Below, piece after piece: positions 54,814-64,000 of a stretch of DNA of 64,000 nucleotides. The translations under genes and the position numbers were made by a program. The stretch comes from Adiantum capillus-veneris (taxonomy: Eukaryota > Streptophyta > Polypodiopsida > Polypodiales > Pteridaceae): contig CM043943.1 in assembly GCA_014529385.2 (NCBI GenBank), positions 156,792,747 through 156,856,746 on the forward strand, written 5' to 3'. The notes beneath the pieces were generated by a model, which was given only the letters and a program-made list of their open reading frames with translations, had not been told where the DNA came from and searched no databases. Each line of letters begins with the position of its first letter. The first letter of the stretch is position 1.

Positions 54814-56594
54814 ATGGCAGACCGCGCTCGCCAACGGGCTTTTGTTGATAAAGGATGTTCTTCGAAGCAATTTTTCAAGCATTTGCATCTCACGAGGGTT
54901 TCTCAGGATATTCGGCGTGTAAAGCTTTCTTCGGGTGCTTGGACATCCTCTAAACATGAACTTGCTGATGCCACGGTCTCGCATTATAGACAGTTTTTTG
55001 CTGCTGCTCCTCGAGAATTGCCAGTGGCATGTCAAGCAAGACACTTGTTGCTATCTCATGTACGACCAATCATCTCTTCCCATGATGCATTATCTCTTGA
55101 GGAACCTTTCATTGATTCAGAATTGCATAATGCATTGCTTTCATTGGGGCACTTGCGATCCCCTGGCTGGGATGAGCTTACTGTGGAGTTCTTTCTCTCT
55201 TTTTGGGAGTCTCTAAAAGAGCTATTACTTTTCATGATGAATGCTGCATGGGAGAAACAAGATTTGCTAGTTCTTGGAGAGAAGGCTTGCTTAAATTGTT
55301 GCCCAAGCAGGCACTTTGTGAGCGTTTTGCGCACTGGAGACCGATTACGTTGATGCCTGTAGTGTATAAGATATTGGCTAAGTTGCTCATTAGTCAGATT
55401 AAGGATCATCTTTTTGAAGGAATACATCAAGCCCAATATGGTTACATACCACGTCGTCAAATCAATGACAACTTGGCTAGTGTTCTGATTGTCATGGAAT
55501 ATGCAAAGTATACGCAGCAGGATGTACTTGTAACGCAAGTTGATACAGAAAAGGCTTTCGTCACTGTGCAATGGGACTACATTGCAGCCACGATGCGCTG
55601 TCTTGGGTTTCATCCTAAATTAGCCAATATTGTTTATTTCTTGTATGCTCGCAGTTCATCCTTGGGGCTTCTTAACGGTGAGTTGATAGATTCCTGGCCT
55701 CTTGGTTGCTCGGTTAGACAGGGTTGTCCCCTTAGAGCATTGTTTTATGCCATTGCCACATACCCTTTGTTGATGTATCTAGATCACTTGACTTCTGCTG
55801 ATTGTCTTCATGGCCTGCAGTTACCGTCGGGGCGCAATTTTGTTGGGCATGCTTATGTTGACGACTCGTTGTTTACGCCCTGTAACTGCCACGCTGATGC
55901 TAGGATGATTATGGAAGCTTTGGACCTGTATGGGCTTGCGGCTGATTGGCCAGGAGAGATTGTTCCTCCAAATATGATTGTGAGGCATTTGGGGTATCCA
56001 ATCAGCTAGAATGTCACTCATGCTCAAAAAGTGGATTGGGTTAAGCAATGTTTGAATGCCAAATTGCATTATTGGAAGCTGTCTACATGGCCATTGCATG
56101 TTCGTTTGAGTATTATCCAAAGTATCATGATGGCATATGTACAGTTCTATTTACTATTGTTGTATTGGCCTCGACATTCTTTCGCTTCACTCATGTCATT
56201 GATTTTGTCTCATTTGTGGCGTACGCATGCTCACAAAAAAGGCCTGCATTTAATGTCCATGGAGAAACTTTGCACTCCCAAGTGCTATGGTGGACTCAAT
56301 ATTTTGGAGTTGCGCCGGCATGTTCTTGCCCGGAAGGCTATGTTGTTACTGACTCTCGTGCAACAAACTCAGCCGTGGGCTCTTATGTTTGCCTCCTTGT
56401 GTCGGCATGTTGTTACTTCCTCCTTTGGCAATTGGCAGCCAGCCTTTTGGGAGGTTGTGTTTGGCAAGGTGGAAGGGCGTATTCTCGGGTTCCCTATCAC
56501 CTCCAGCCTCATTGCTGATTGGAAGGAAGTTACAGTGTGGCAAGGTCAACTACAACAAGACTGGAATTTGATTCGATTAGAGATTCTTCATTGA
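54814..56594 (+). pseudogene. LINE 1 reverse transcriptase
   Basis: RT blocks in order: LRSPGWDELTVEFFLSFWES, a frame break near 55250, WREGLLKLLPKQALCERFAH, WRPITLMPVVYKILAKLLIS, AQYGYIPRRQINDNLASVL, VTQVDTEKAF (first catalytic Asp), SVRQGCPLRALFYAI and HAYVDDSLF (catalytic box YVDD). A TAG lies at 56007-56009, then VKQCLNAKLHYWKLSTWPLH, GGLNILELRRHVLARKAMLL. Typical plant L1 RT layout. Confidence 0.9.
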
Positions 56595-56921
56595 AGTCGG
56601 ATGTTCTCTCTTACTTTGGTCGAGTGCTCCCCTCACCAGGCCTACTTTCTCTCATGTGGTGGCCTTTGAGTGGTTGATGACGCGGGGTACACTTTCCAAT
56701 TTCCCTTTGCTGCTCGTCGGTTTGGATTGAATATGCATTACCGTTAGTTTTGGAAAGAGCTTCAGCACATGCTGGCTGACTTTTTGCCTATTCCACTTCT
56801 GCTGGTTGGGGATCGCATGTCCGATTGGTGTTTGCGGGACAAGCCCTTTGACTCTATGTCGGCCAGTAAGATTTATGCTCTTCTTTTGCCTCAACCCTAG
56901 ATTGCTGATCATTGTAATGCC

Positions 56922-57449
56922 TTGTGGTCAATGCACAAGCATGGCATTTGGTGGAAGAAAGCGCTTTCTGCCCTTTGGAAGAGTCATTTGCCTTTGAAGG
57001 AGCGATTGTTTCTTTGGCGATGCTTGTTTGGAGTTCTTCCAGTGGGTTCTTTTCTTAGTGCGCATCATATCTGCTCCTCTCGTTGTGTTCGTTGCTCGGC
57101 TCCAGAGGAGACTGTTAGTCACCTCCTTTGGGATTGCTGCATTACTAGAAAATTTCTTCGTGGTATAGCAGCTGGCATGCGGCTCCGATTCCCCTTGATG
57201 GTTTTCCATAAATGGTTTTGGGCTTTCGGCATTCTCCCGCCATCCGCTCAACCGTTTGTAGTTTTCTTTGTGGGTCAGATTTTTGGCCTATTGGACCCTC
57301 TGGTGTCAAGCAACAGCTGCATGTTCTCTCGTGCTGATGCAAACCCGCTTCAATTTTCCAAGCTTTCCCTTAGGCAATCCTTACATTTTGCCTGGGAAGT
57401 GGGTGATATCACTTCAGACATGCATCAACTTGCCTATGAATGCTTTTAG
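56922..57449 (+). pseudogene. LINE 1 zf-RVT region
   Basis: WWKKALSALWKSHLPLKERL, FLWRCLFGVLPVGSFLSA, RCVRCSAPEETVSHLLWDC: the Cys/His finger at the end of plant L1 ORF2 (zf-RVT). Confidence 0.87.
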
Positions 57450-57581
57450 CCCTTTTTTGCGGATGAACACCTAATTGTTCGCGCCTTTGTATTAGCTCTT
57501 TTCTGTGGGTTTACCTCACCTTGAGGTTTCCCACTTGTAAATTAATCCCAAAGATTTATCAAAAAGTGTGTGTGTGTGTGT

Positions 57582-59084
57582 ATAATGTGCGTCTCAGGAT
57601 TGTCCAGTGCATCCTTGTGGCTTATGTGCAGTTTTACTTACCTTTGCTATCCTGGTCTCGGTTGCGCTTGCAATCCCTCATGTCTAGTATTTTAGAGCAT
57701 TTTTGGCGGACCCCATCTAGCACGAAGGGCCTTCACTTTTTATCTACGGACAAGCTGTGTTCTCCCAAGCGGCTTGGAGGATTAAATATTTTGGATTTGC
57801 GATGTCATGTTTGGCTCGGAAAGCTATGCTGTTGCCAGTTCTGGTGGAGCAGCAGCAACCCTGGGCTCTCATGGTCTCACATTTGTGTATGCACATTGTC
57901 ACACCATCTTTTGGTCATTGGAAACCGACTTATTGGGATGTTGTTTTTGGGAAGCTTGATGGACATATTCTTGGTTGTCCCTTTACTTCTTCCCTCATTG
58001 TTGATTGGAAGGTTGTCACTTCGCAGTTGGCATGGCATGGTGGACAATCTTCTGGGGGTAACTCCCTTCATCTGGAGAGTCTACATTGGAGCAGGGCCTT
58101 CGCTTTGACTTTGGTTCAATGCTCTCCTCGCCAAGCGTACCTTCTTTCCCAAAAGGGAATCTGTCAGGTTCATCAGGTGGTTGATGACTCGGGTTCTGTT
58201 CTCTCGTTCGCTGATGTGGTGTCCTGCTTTCAGTTGGGTCCTCACTATTCTCCTCTCTGGCGGGAAATTCAAAGGATGCTTGCTGATCACTCACCCATTC
58301 CTCCTTTGGATGTGGACTCCCACTTCTCTGATTGGAATCTAGCTACTACCCGATTGGACTGCATTTCAGCTGGTAGTGTCTATGCCATCCTGCAATCAGA
58401 TGTATGGATTGTGCATCATGGTAATCAGTTGTGGTCACTTTCCGAGTCATCCTTGTGGTGGAAACCACATTGTCTCGCATTTGGCAGAGTCATTTACCTT
58501 TGAAGGAACATGTTTTCTTGTGGCGCTGCTTGGTGGAAGCTCTACCTGTTGGCAGTGTATTACATGCACTGCATATTGCGCCTTCCCGCTGCTGATGCCT
58601 TGAAGCTGAGGAGACCGTGCCACACTTACAGTGGGGTTGTCGCCACTCCAGGGCCTTCATTTGGCAAGTGTCAGCTTCTCTTCGGCTGCGTCTTCCTTCC
58701 GGTGCTTTTCACAGACGCTTTTGGCTTTTTGGGGTGCTCCAGTCACCGCAATCTCAGTTTGCTGTGTTCTTTATCTGGGTCAGATTTTGGATTCTTTGGG
58801 CCGTCTGACACCATAGGAACTCCTTGATGTTCCAAGGCACTTACCCCCTTTTTCTATTTCAAATTATCTCTTGGTCAAGCGCTGCATTTCGCCCATGATG
58901 CTGGAGACATCACCCTTGATGCCTACAGGATTTATTTTGACTGTTTCTAGCCTTCGGAGCCTTATAGTGCTCCGCTTTTTGTATCCCTTTCTTTCTGTGG
59001 GTTTTTCTGGCTTTGAGATTTCCCACCTGTAAATTCTATCAATCAAGATTTACAAAAAAGAAAGTGTGTGTGTTTGTGTGTGTG
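57582..59084 (+). mobile_element. LINE 2: short 5'-truncated copy with (TG)n tail
   Basis: Begins at the (TG)n tail of LINE 1 with RT C-terminal sequence (VRLRIVQCILVAYVQFYLPL) and continues with a region homologous to 56090-57540 of LINE 1 (GGLNILDLRCHVW, FGHWKPTYWDVVFGKLDGHI). The finger region is broken by frameshifts. The 3' end reads CCCACCTGTAAATTCTATCA, AAGATTTACAAAAAAGAAAG and (TG)n at 59063-59084. 5' truncation is typical of target-primed reverse transcription. Confidence 0.87.
57584..58503 (+). pseudogene. LINE 2 RT C-terminal and finger remnant
   Basis: Two overlapping open frames (57521-58108 and 57757-58503) show a frameshift near 57760-57800. Features: LEHFWRTPSSTKGLHFLSTD, then ARKAMLLPVLVEQQQPWALM, VDWKVVTSQLAWHG and SLHWSRAFALT. 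After 58500 the zf-RVT part is scattered over three frames. Confidence 0.82.
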
Positions 59085-59146
59085 TGAAGATTCAAAGTTT
59101 GTGTTTGTGTGTGTGTGTGTGTGTGTGTTTGAAGATTCAAAGTTTT
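59063..59146 (+). repeat. (TG)n tail of LINE 2 and repeated 5' junction of LINE 3
   Basis: TGTGTGTGAAGATTCAAAGTTTG (59078-59101) is followed by a second (TG)n tract and then by TTTGAAGATTCAAAGTTTTTTT (59128-59149). The word GAAGATTCAAAGTTT therefore occurs twice, separated by a TG tract. Confidence 0.9.
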
Positions 59147-59153
59147 TTTGGTC

Positions 59154-60084
59154 ATGACAGAAGAGGCTGTATATAAACGTAGGAAACAGGTTGACCTTTC
59201 CTCCATGGATGCTGCAAATATCATTAAAGAGTGTTTGTCGGAGGATTTTGCGGATGCTCGGGATGCGTGGGAGGCCAACAACCCACTACTGAAGTGATTA
59301 ATCCGGTTCAGCAGTTGATGGATCCGGTTGCACAGTATGCATTGAATTTGTTTTTCCCTGGCAAAATGCCATCGGCACAAGATGTAGGTCAATGGGTTGA
59401 CTTTCTGTTGAAAAGACAAGCAGTCCAAGGGGTGTATTTTGGTGCTCGCGGGTTTTATGAGGTGCTGTTGGAAGACATGGATGCTCGTTTGCGCTTGTTG
59501 GAAATATCGCCTTTGTTTTTCAACATGCAAATGACACATGTTTTGCCATGGGCGCTTACTAAAGATTATCAAAGCTTGATATGACACAGGTGCCTGGTCT
59601 GGGTGGAAATAGTCTGATTTCCGAGGACTTGGAAACATTTCTTGCCTATTTTGGCTGTGCAATTAGGAAAAGTGATTTGCCCCCCAAACTTGGATACTAA
59701 TTCCAATAGATTTTGCGTACTATGGGATACAGATGTGCCTAATTACGATCGACTTTGGTGATCCAATGGTAGGCAAAAGGCCATTTAAACTTAAATGGGG
59801 GAAGTTTGCAGGTGCTTGTTTTGGTTGTGGAAAATTTAGCCATATGCAGTTTGAATGCCAGGAATCTTTGTTTAAACTGCCACCATCTACTGTTCCTATG
59901 ATTCGAACTCGTGTTGTTCCTCTGTCTGCTTCGTCTGTGAAGCCGAAGACGGGGGAGTCTAATGGCAACATGCAGGCCAAGCAAGGCAAAGACTTTATTA
60001 AGAATCTGGCTAATACAGAGACTGTTGGGAAGACTGATAATAAAGGTAAAGCTAAGCTGGTAGAGTCTAATGATGGTTTGTAAA
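59154..60084 (+). pseudogene. LINE 3 ORF1 with CCHC knuckle
   Basis: ATG at 59154 (MTEEAVYKRRKQVDLSSMDA). A frameshift near 59290 leads to VINPVQQLMDPVAQYALNLF and KRQAVQGVYFGARGFYEVLL, the DUF4283-like RNA-binding part of plant L1 ORF1. After another break, VGKRPFKLKWGKFAGACFGC and CGKFSHMQFEC give a CX2CX4HX4C knuckle near 59817-59860. The Lys-rich end has GKDFIKNLANTE. ORF1 binds the element RNA. Confidence 0.75.
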
Positions 60085-60412
60085 TTCCCAAGAAGCCGGC
60101 AAAACCTCGTGTTTCGCCTATTTCAAGGAATTATGTACTTGCTATGGATGGAAGAGGTGGTGGAACCTCTGCATCTACATCCCATGATCATAAGTCGCTG
60201 GTTGAAGCGTGGGATAAAGTGGTTCATTCATATAAAGACGCTTTGCTTGGGTCGACATCTGCGTCGTTGTCGATGTATCAAAATCCCCAGCAAGGGATGC
60301 ATCTGGATTCTGCTGTATTGAATGGTAGTATGGAGGCGGATGTGCCTATGGGCAACACTACTTGATGATTGTGCCTCGTGGATTGTTTGTAAATATTGTA
60401 CAGATGCATTCT

Positions 60413-61215
60413 CCTATTAGATGTTTGACGTATAATGTGCGCGGATTGTGCAACCATGACAAGTGGAAGCTGATCTGGCATTATGTACATACAAATAAAG
60501 CAGATATAGTGGTATTGCAGGAGCATAATCAACATGATTTTGTTGGTCAATCATTGTATTATGCAGGATTCTGGATTTCTTATGTTGGTACTGGTTCTTT
60601 TTCGGGAGTTTTAATGATGGTGCGTCATGAATTGTAGCCGGTTTTGGCTCATAATGATCCGGCGGGACGCTGGATGGTTGTTCAATGTCGTGTGCAAGGC
60701 AATATTTTGGAATTTGCTGGTATTTATGCTTATACTGCTTTGGCACATAGATCTCGTCTTTGGCAAGATTTGGTCAAATATCCCTGGCGTTCACATGCTT
60801 TTTGGTATGGGGATTTTAATAATGCGCCGGCAAACACGGATAATACAACTGGCCATTCGCATATGTTAAACTTGGAACGTTCTTTGTGGGATGCTTTGAT
60901 TAGTGGCACAGGAGTGTTGGATTTGTGGGCTAGCTCTCATTATTTGGAGCGAGGCTACACTTTTGCTCATAATGCTCGTTCGGAATATAGAGCTAGATTG
61001 GATCGGTGGTATGTACTTGGCTCTCAGCAATATGTTATGTTTGCATGTGATATGAGGCTTGATCGCTCCTTTACTCTATCGGATCATTTTCCTCTTTGGC
61101 TCTTGAGCAATATGATATGTTTGCATGTGATATGAGGCTTGATCGCTCCTTTACTCTATCTGATCATTTTCCTCTTTGGCTCTTGATCCATACTGAGACA
61201 TTGGATACAAATTTC
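60413..61215 (+). pseudogene. LINE 3 endonuclease
   Basis: APE-type endonuclease: RCLTYNVRGLCNHDKWKLIW (N-terminal Asn block), DIVVLQEHNQHDFVGQSLYY (Glu in LQEH), a TAG at about 60636, GIYAYTALAHRSRLW, YGDFNNAPANTD, RARLDRWYVLGSQQY and TLSDHFPLWLL. The SDH block is duplicated by the tandem repeat at 61027-61186, which shifts the frame. It would nick the target site. Confidence 0.88.
61027..61186 (+). repeat. 80-bp tandem duplication in LINE 3 endonuclease
   Basis: GCAATATG(T/A)TATGTTTGC starts at 61027 and 61107. The two copies differ at about two positions. Each codes for MFACDMRLDRSFTLSDHF. The length is not a multiple of three. Confidence 0.95.
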
Positions 61216-61700
61216 TCGCTTCCTACTAAGCGATTGCTGCATATTAATAATGCTTATCTCTCGTACGAGGCATTTCAAACCTTGATTGAAGCAGTGATTC
61301 CGCCGCTTGTCTCTCATATGTTTATAGATGTGGATATGGCATGGTACCGCCTTGTCATGCGGATTCAAGCAGTCATAAAGGATTATGGTTCATGGTACAT
61401 GCACCGGATGAGAGATAAAGTGCAGGAAGATAAGATGACTACTCAAACTTTGGAAAGTATTGCAGATATGAGACTGCTTACTCGGTCAGAACAAGATGAA
61501 TTATGTGCAGCTAAAGCCTCTTTAATGCACAATAATAGAAGGAAACTTGAAAATGGAAAGTAAGATCAAGGCAATATGCTTTTATGGATAAAGGTTGTTC
61601 ATCGAAGCAGTTCTTTAAGCATTTGCATCATTCGAGGTTATCTGTGTCTATTAAAAGGGTTAAGATTGATACTGAGTAATGGACGGCCAATAAAGGTCAA

Positions 61701-63493
61701 TTGGCGGATTGCATGGTTGATCATTTTCAACAGGTTTTTGCTGGGACTGGGGTTCCTTCAAGTGAAGTTTTGCAAGCCAGACAGCTACTGTTGTCGTATG
61801 TACATCCTATATTGAAGAGGAATGATGCAACTATCCTTGAGGATAGTTTTACTGAGGCTGAGCTGCATGACAGCTTGTTGCATCTTGGGCATTGGAAATC
61901 CCCTGGATGGGACGGTCTTACAGTTGAATTTTTCCTTCGCTTTTGGGAGTTCCTTAAGCAGCCTCTACTCTTTATGATTAATCAGGCATGGGCTAAACAG
62001 TCATTGCCGCAATCGTGGAAAGAAGGATTGGTGAAACTGCTACCTAAGCAGACATTATGTGAATACTTCTCGCACTGGCGTCCAATCACGTTTATGCCGG
62101 TCGTTTATAAATTGTTGTCGAAAATGATAGCTTCTCGTATTAAAGATCGTTTGTTCTCAGGCATACATCCTGCTCAATATGGATTCATTCCTCGCAGGCA
62201 AATTATGGATAATATTGCTAATGCTTTTGTTGGGATTGAGTATGCAAAATATACTGGACAGGATGTACTTATCATGCAGGTTGATATAGAGAAAGCATTT
62301 GACACGATTCAATGGGATTTCATTGCTCAGACTATGACGGCTTTGGGCTTTGGTTCCAAGATGTGTCGAGTGGTCTATTTCCTATGTGAGAATAGTCAAT
62401 CTGCTGGAATCATTGATGGTGAGTTGACTCGATTATGGGATCTTGGTAGATCGGTTAGGTAAGGTTGCCCTTTGAGTGCTATGTTGTATGCTATTGTTAC
62501 GCACCCTCTTTTGTTGTACTTGGACTCCTTGACCGTGTCTGGGCGTTTACATGGGTTGGAATTGCTATCTAGCGATCATTTTGTGGTTCAAGCATATGCG
62601 GATGACTCCATGTTTGGCCTAGAAATACACCGGAGGATGTTCAATGTATAATGAAAGCATTGCATCTTTATGGATAGGCTGCAGGATTGCAAGTAAACTT
62701 TTGAAAATCGAAGTTGTTACCGTTGCATCAAATGGATTGGCACTTAGTATTATGGCCATGGGAGATAGTAAAGCCTGACCAAATTGTGAGATATCTTGGA
62801 TACCCGCTGGCTTGGTCGGTTAATAATGCAAAATTATTGGATTGGGTTGAGAACAAATTGAGGTCTAAATTACACTATTGGAAATTATCCACTTGGTCGC
62901 TACATGTAAGACTCAGAATAGTACAGTCCATATTGGTGGCATATGTGCAATTTTTCTTGCCTATGTTGCATTGGCCACCTCGTTGTATTCGAGCTTTGAT
63001 GTCTCGGATACTGGAGCACTTTTGGTCTACTTCTTCTCAGAAAAAGGGTCTGCGTTTGCTTGCGATGGATAAATTATGTACTCTGAAACGTTGTGGTGGT
63101 TTGAATATTCTGCATCTGGGTTCTCATGTTATAGCAAGAAAGGCCACATTGTTGTTGGTGTTGGTTGAGCAAAAGCAGCCTTGGACGCAAATGTTTGCGT
63201 TTTTGTGCTCTCATGCGGTTTCTACACCGGCTTTTGGCCATTGGCAGCCATCGTATTGGGATGTGGTTTTTGGTAAGTTTCAGGCGACGATACTTGGATG
63301 TCCTTTTGCTTCCAGTCTTGTAGCGGATTGGAAAGTAGTCACACAGGACTTGTTGTGGCATGGTAGAGATGATGTATGTGGCAACTCGCTTCGGTTAGAA
63401 AGTTTACATTGGAGTCAGGTTTTAAAATCTTGTTCAATGCTCTCCAAGACAAGCTTATTTTCTCTCGCAAAAAGGTATTTGCAGCATAATTGA
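61701..63493 (+). pseudogene. LINE 3 reverse transcriptase
   Basis: LGHWKSPGWDGLTVEFFLRF, WKEGLVKLLPKQTLCEYFSH, WRPITFMPVVYKLLSKMIAS, AQYGFIPRRQIMDNIANAFV, IMQVDIEKAFDTIQWDF (catalytic Asp), RSVR then TAA at 62461-62463 in place of the Gln of RQGCPLS, then VVQAYADDSMF (YADD box). After frame breaks near 62625 and 62714 the connection and thigh regions are open to 63493 (KLHYWKLSTWSLHVRLRIVQ). A single C-to-T change (CAA to TAA) explains the stop. Confidence 0.9.
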
Positions 63494-63703
63494 TGTGATG
63501 GATGCTGATGGACGGATGCTTTCGTTCAGACAGGCTGCTCATATCTTTGGGCTTGGGATGCATCATAGGCGCATGTGGGACAACATAAAAAATCTGGTTG
63601 ATTCCATATCTCCTGTTCCACCGCTGGTTGTAGAAAACCAAATTTGTGATTGGCACTATGATGGTTCTTCGGCCTCTTTGATTTCTGCAAAGAAAGTGTA
63701 TGG

Positions 63704-64000
63704 TCATTTGCAATCGTTTTCTTGGATGTACGAACACTGTAATAAGGTATGGAATATGAACAAGAGTGATATTTGGTGGTGGAGTAAGGTCATGAAAGTG
63801 TGGCATGCGAAATTGCCTCTGAAGGAGAGACTGTTTATGTGGAGATGCATACTTGGGATTCTCCCGATTGGCAAATTTCTATGTTCTAGGAGATTGGCCT
63901 CTTCACGATGTGTTAGATGTGGTGCAACAGTTGAGACCATTCCGCATTTATTGTGGTCTTGTTCTCATACACTGCAGTTTGTGGATTGCATCTCTACTGC
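63704..64000 (+). pseudogene. LINE 3 zf-RVT region, partial
   Basis: MNKSDIWWWSKVMKVWHAKL, PLKERLFMWRCILGILPIGK, RCVRCGATVETIPHLLWSCS: zf-RVT finger as in LINE 1 (56922-57449). The window ends inside it. Confidence 0.85.

Larger units (their letters stand above)
54007..57581 (+). mobile_element. LINE 1: L1-type LINE, 5'-truncated, with (TG)n tail
   Basis: Starts inside the endonuclease, runs through RT and the zf-RVT finger and ends with CCCACTTGTAAATTAATCCC, AAGATTTATCAAAAA and (GT)n at 57568-57581. The same 3' end is seen in LINE 2. No poly-A. It has stops and frameshifts. Confidence 0.87.
59131..64000 (+). mobile_element. LINE 3: near full-length L1-type LINE, runs off the window
   Basis: Contains ORF1 with a CCHC knuckle, the whole endonuclease, RT and the start of zf-RVT. 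It begins right after the tail of LINE 2. Frames are interrupted by stops and by an 80-bp duplication. Same family as LINE 1 and LINE 2 (for example identical words HYWKLSTW, GGLNIL and GHWQP-YWDVVFGK). Confidence 0.88.

Noticed and set aside
55056-55613. 185-codon minus-strand frame
   Set aside because: It is the shadow of the LINE 1 reverse transcriptase on the plus strand, which has all RT blocks.
1-64000. tRNA, rRNA and other structural RNA genes
   Set aside because: I saw no tRNA-like A/B boxes with a matching cloverleaf or rRNA-like stretch. The initiator-Met-tRNA matches are only LTR primer-binding sites of 12 bases.

Overview
This is plant nuclear DNA made almost entirely of transposable elements. 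The evidence is plant-type Ty1/copia and chromodomain Ty3/gypsy LTR retrotransposons, a CACTA (En/Spm) DNA transposon, a hAT transposase, L1-type LINEs with a zf-RVT finger, GT-AG introns, and many long (AC)n, (GA)n and (TG)n tracts. A large-genome vascular plant, perhaps a fern or lycophyte, fits best, but the species cannot be fixed from this window. Nearly every coding frame carries stops or frameshifts, so no complete conventional host gene is seen.

Layout. 1-4.6 kb: 3' part of a degenerate copia element with its 3' LTR. 4.9-8.7 kb: after a tandemly duplicated 250-bp block, a multi-exon gene-like locus with a ParB-like region and a methyltransferase-like C-terminal region. 10.6-21.8 kb: a non-autonomous copia-like LTR element (E1), flanked by a 4-of-5 target duplication, that contains a hAT-type unit (11.8-18.6 kb) with a decayed transposase and a decayed protein-kinase-like gene. 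23-43.7 kb: a nest. An old copia RNase H is split by a gypsy chromovirus (24203-37079, duplication CATTG). Its 5' LTR is split by a second non-autonomous copia-like element (E2, 25768-29702, duplication AATGC). Next to it lies a solo LTR of the same gypsy family (37533-43679, duplication TGCCA), itself split by a CACTA element (37879-42430, duplication GGG, perfect 12-bp inverted ends). 43.7-46.8 kb: copia remnants, another copia LTR and tandem repeats.

46.8-50.9 kb (minus strand): two head-to-tail LINE pieces of RRM-ORF1 type, bounded by (TC)n tracts. 51.7-53.0 kb: a gypsy gag remnant. 54-64 kb (plus strand): three head-to-tail L1-type LINE copies of CCHC-ORF1 type, two of them ending in a (TG)n tail where the next copy begins; the third runs off the window.

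How things work together: the elements show who inserted into whom, and therefore a relative age order. The most unusual points are the ParB/methyltransferase-like locus, two related LTR elements that share a D-x-D replacement of the protease active site and keep only the tail of reverse transcriptase, the kinase-like gene beside a hAT transposase, and LINEs that repeatedly sit at microsatellite tails. Coordinates were read by eye; element ends marked as approximate should be refined by self-alignment.
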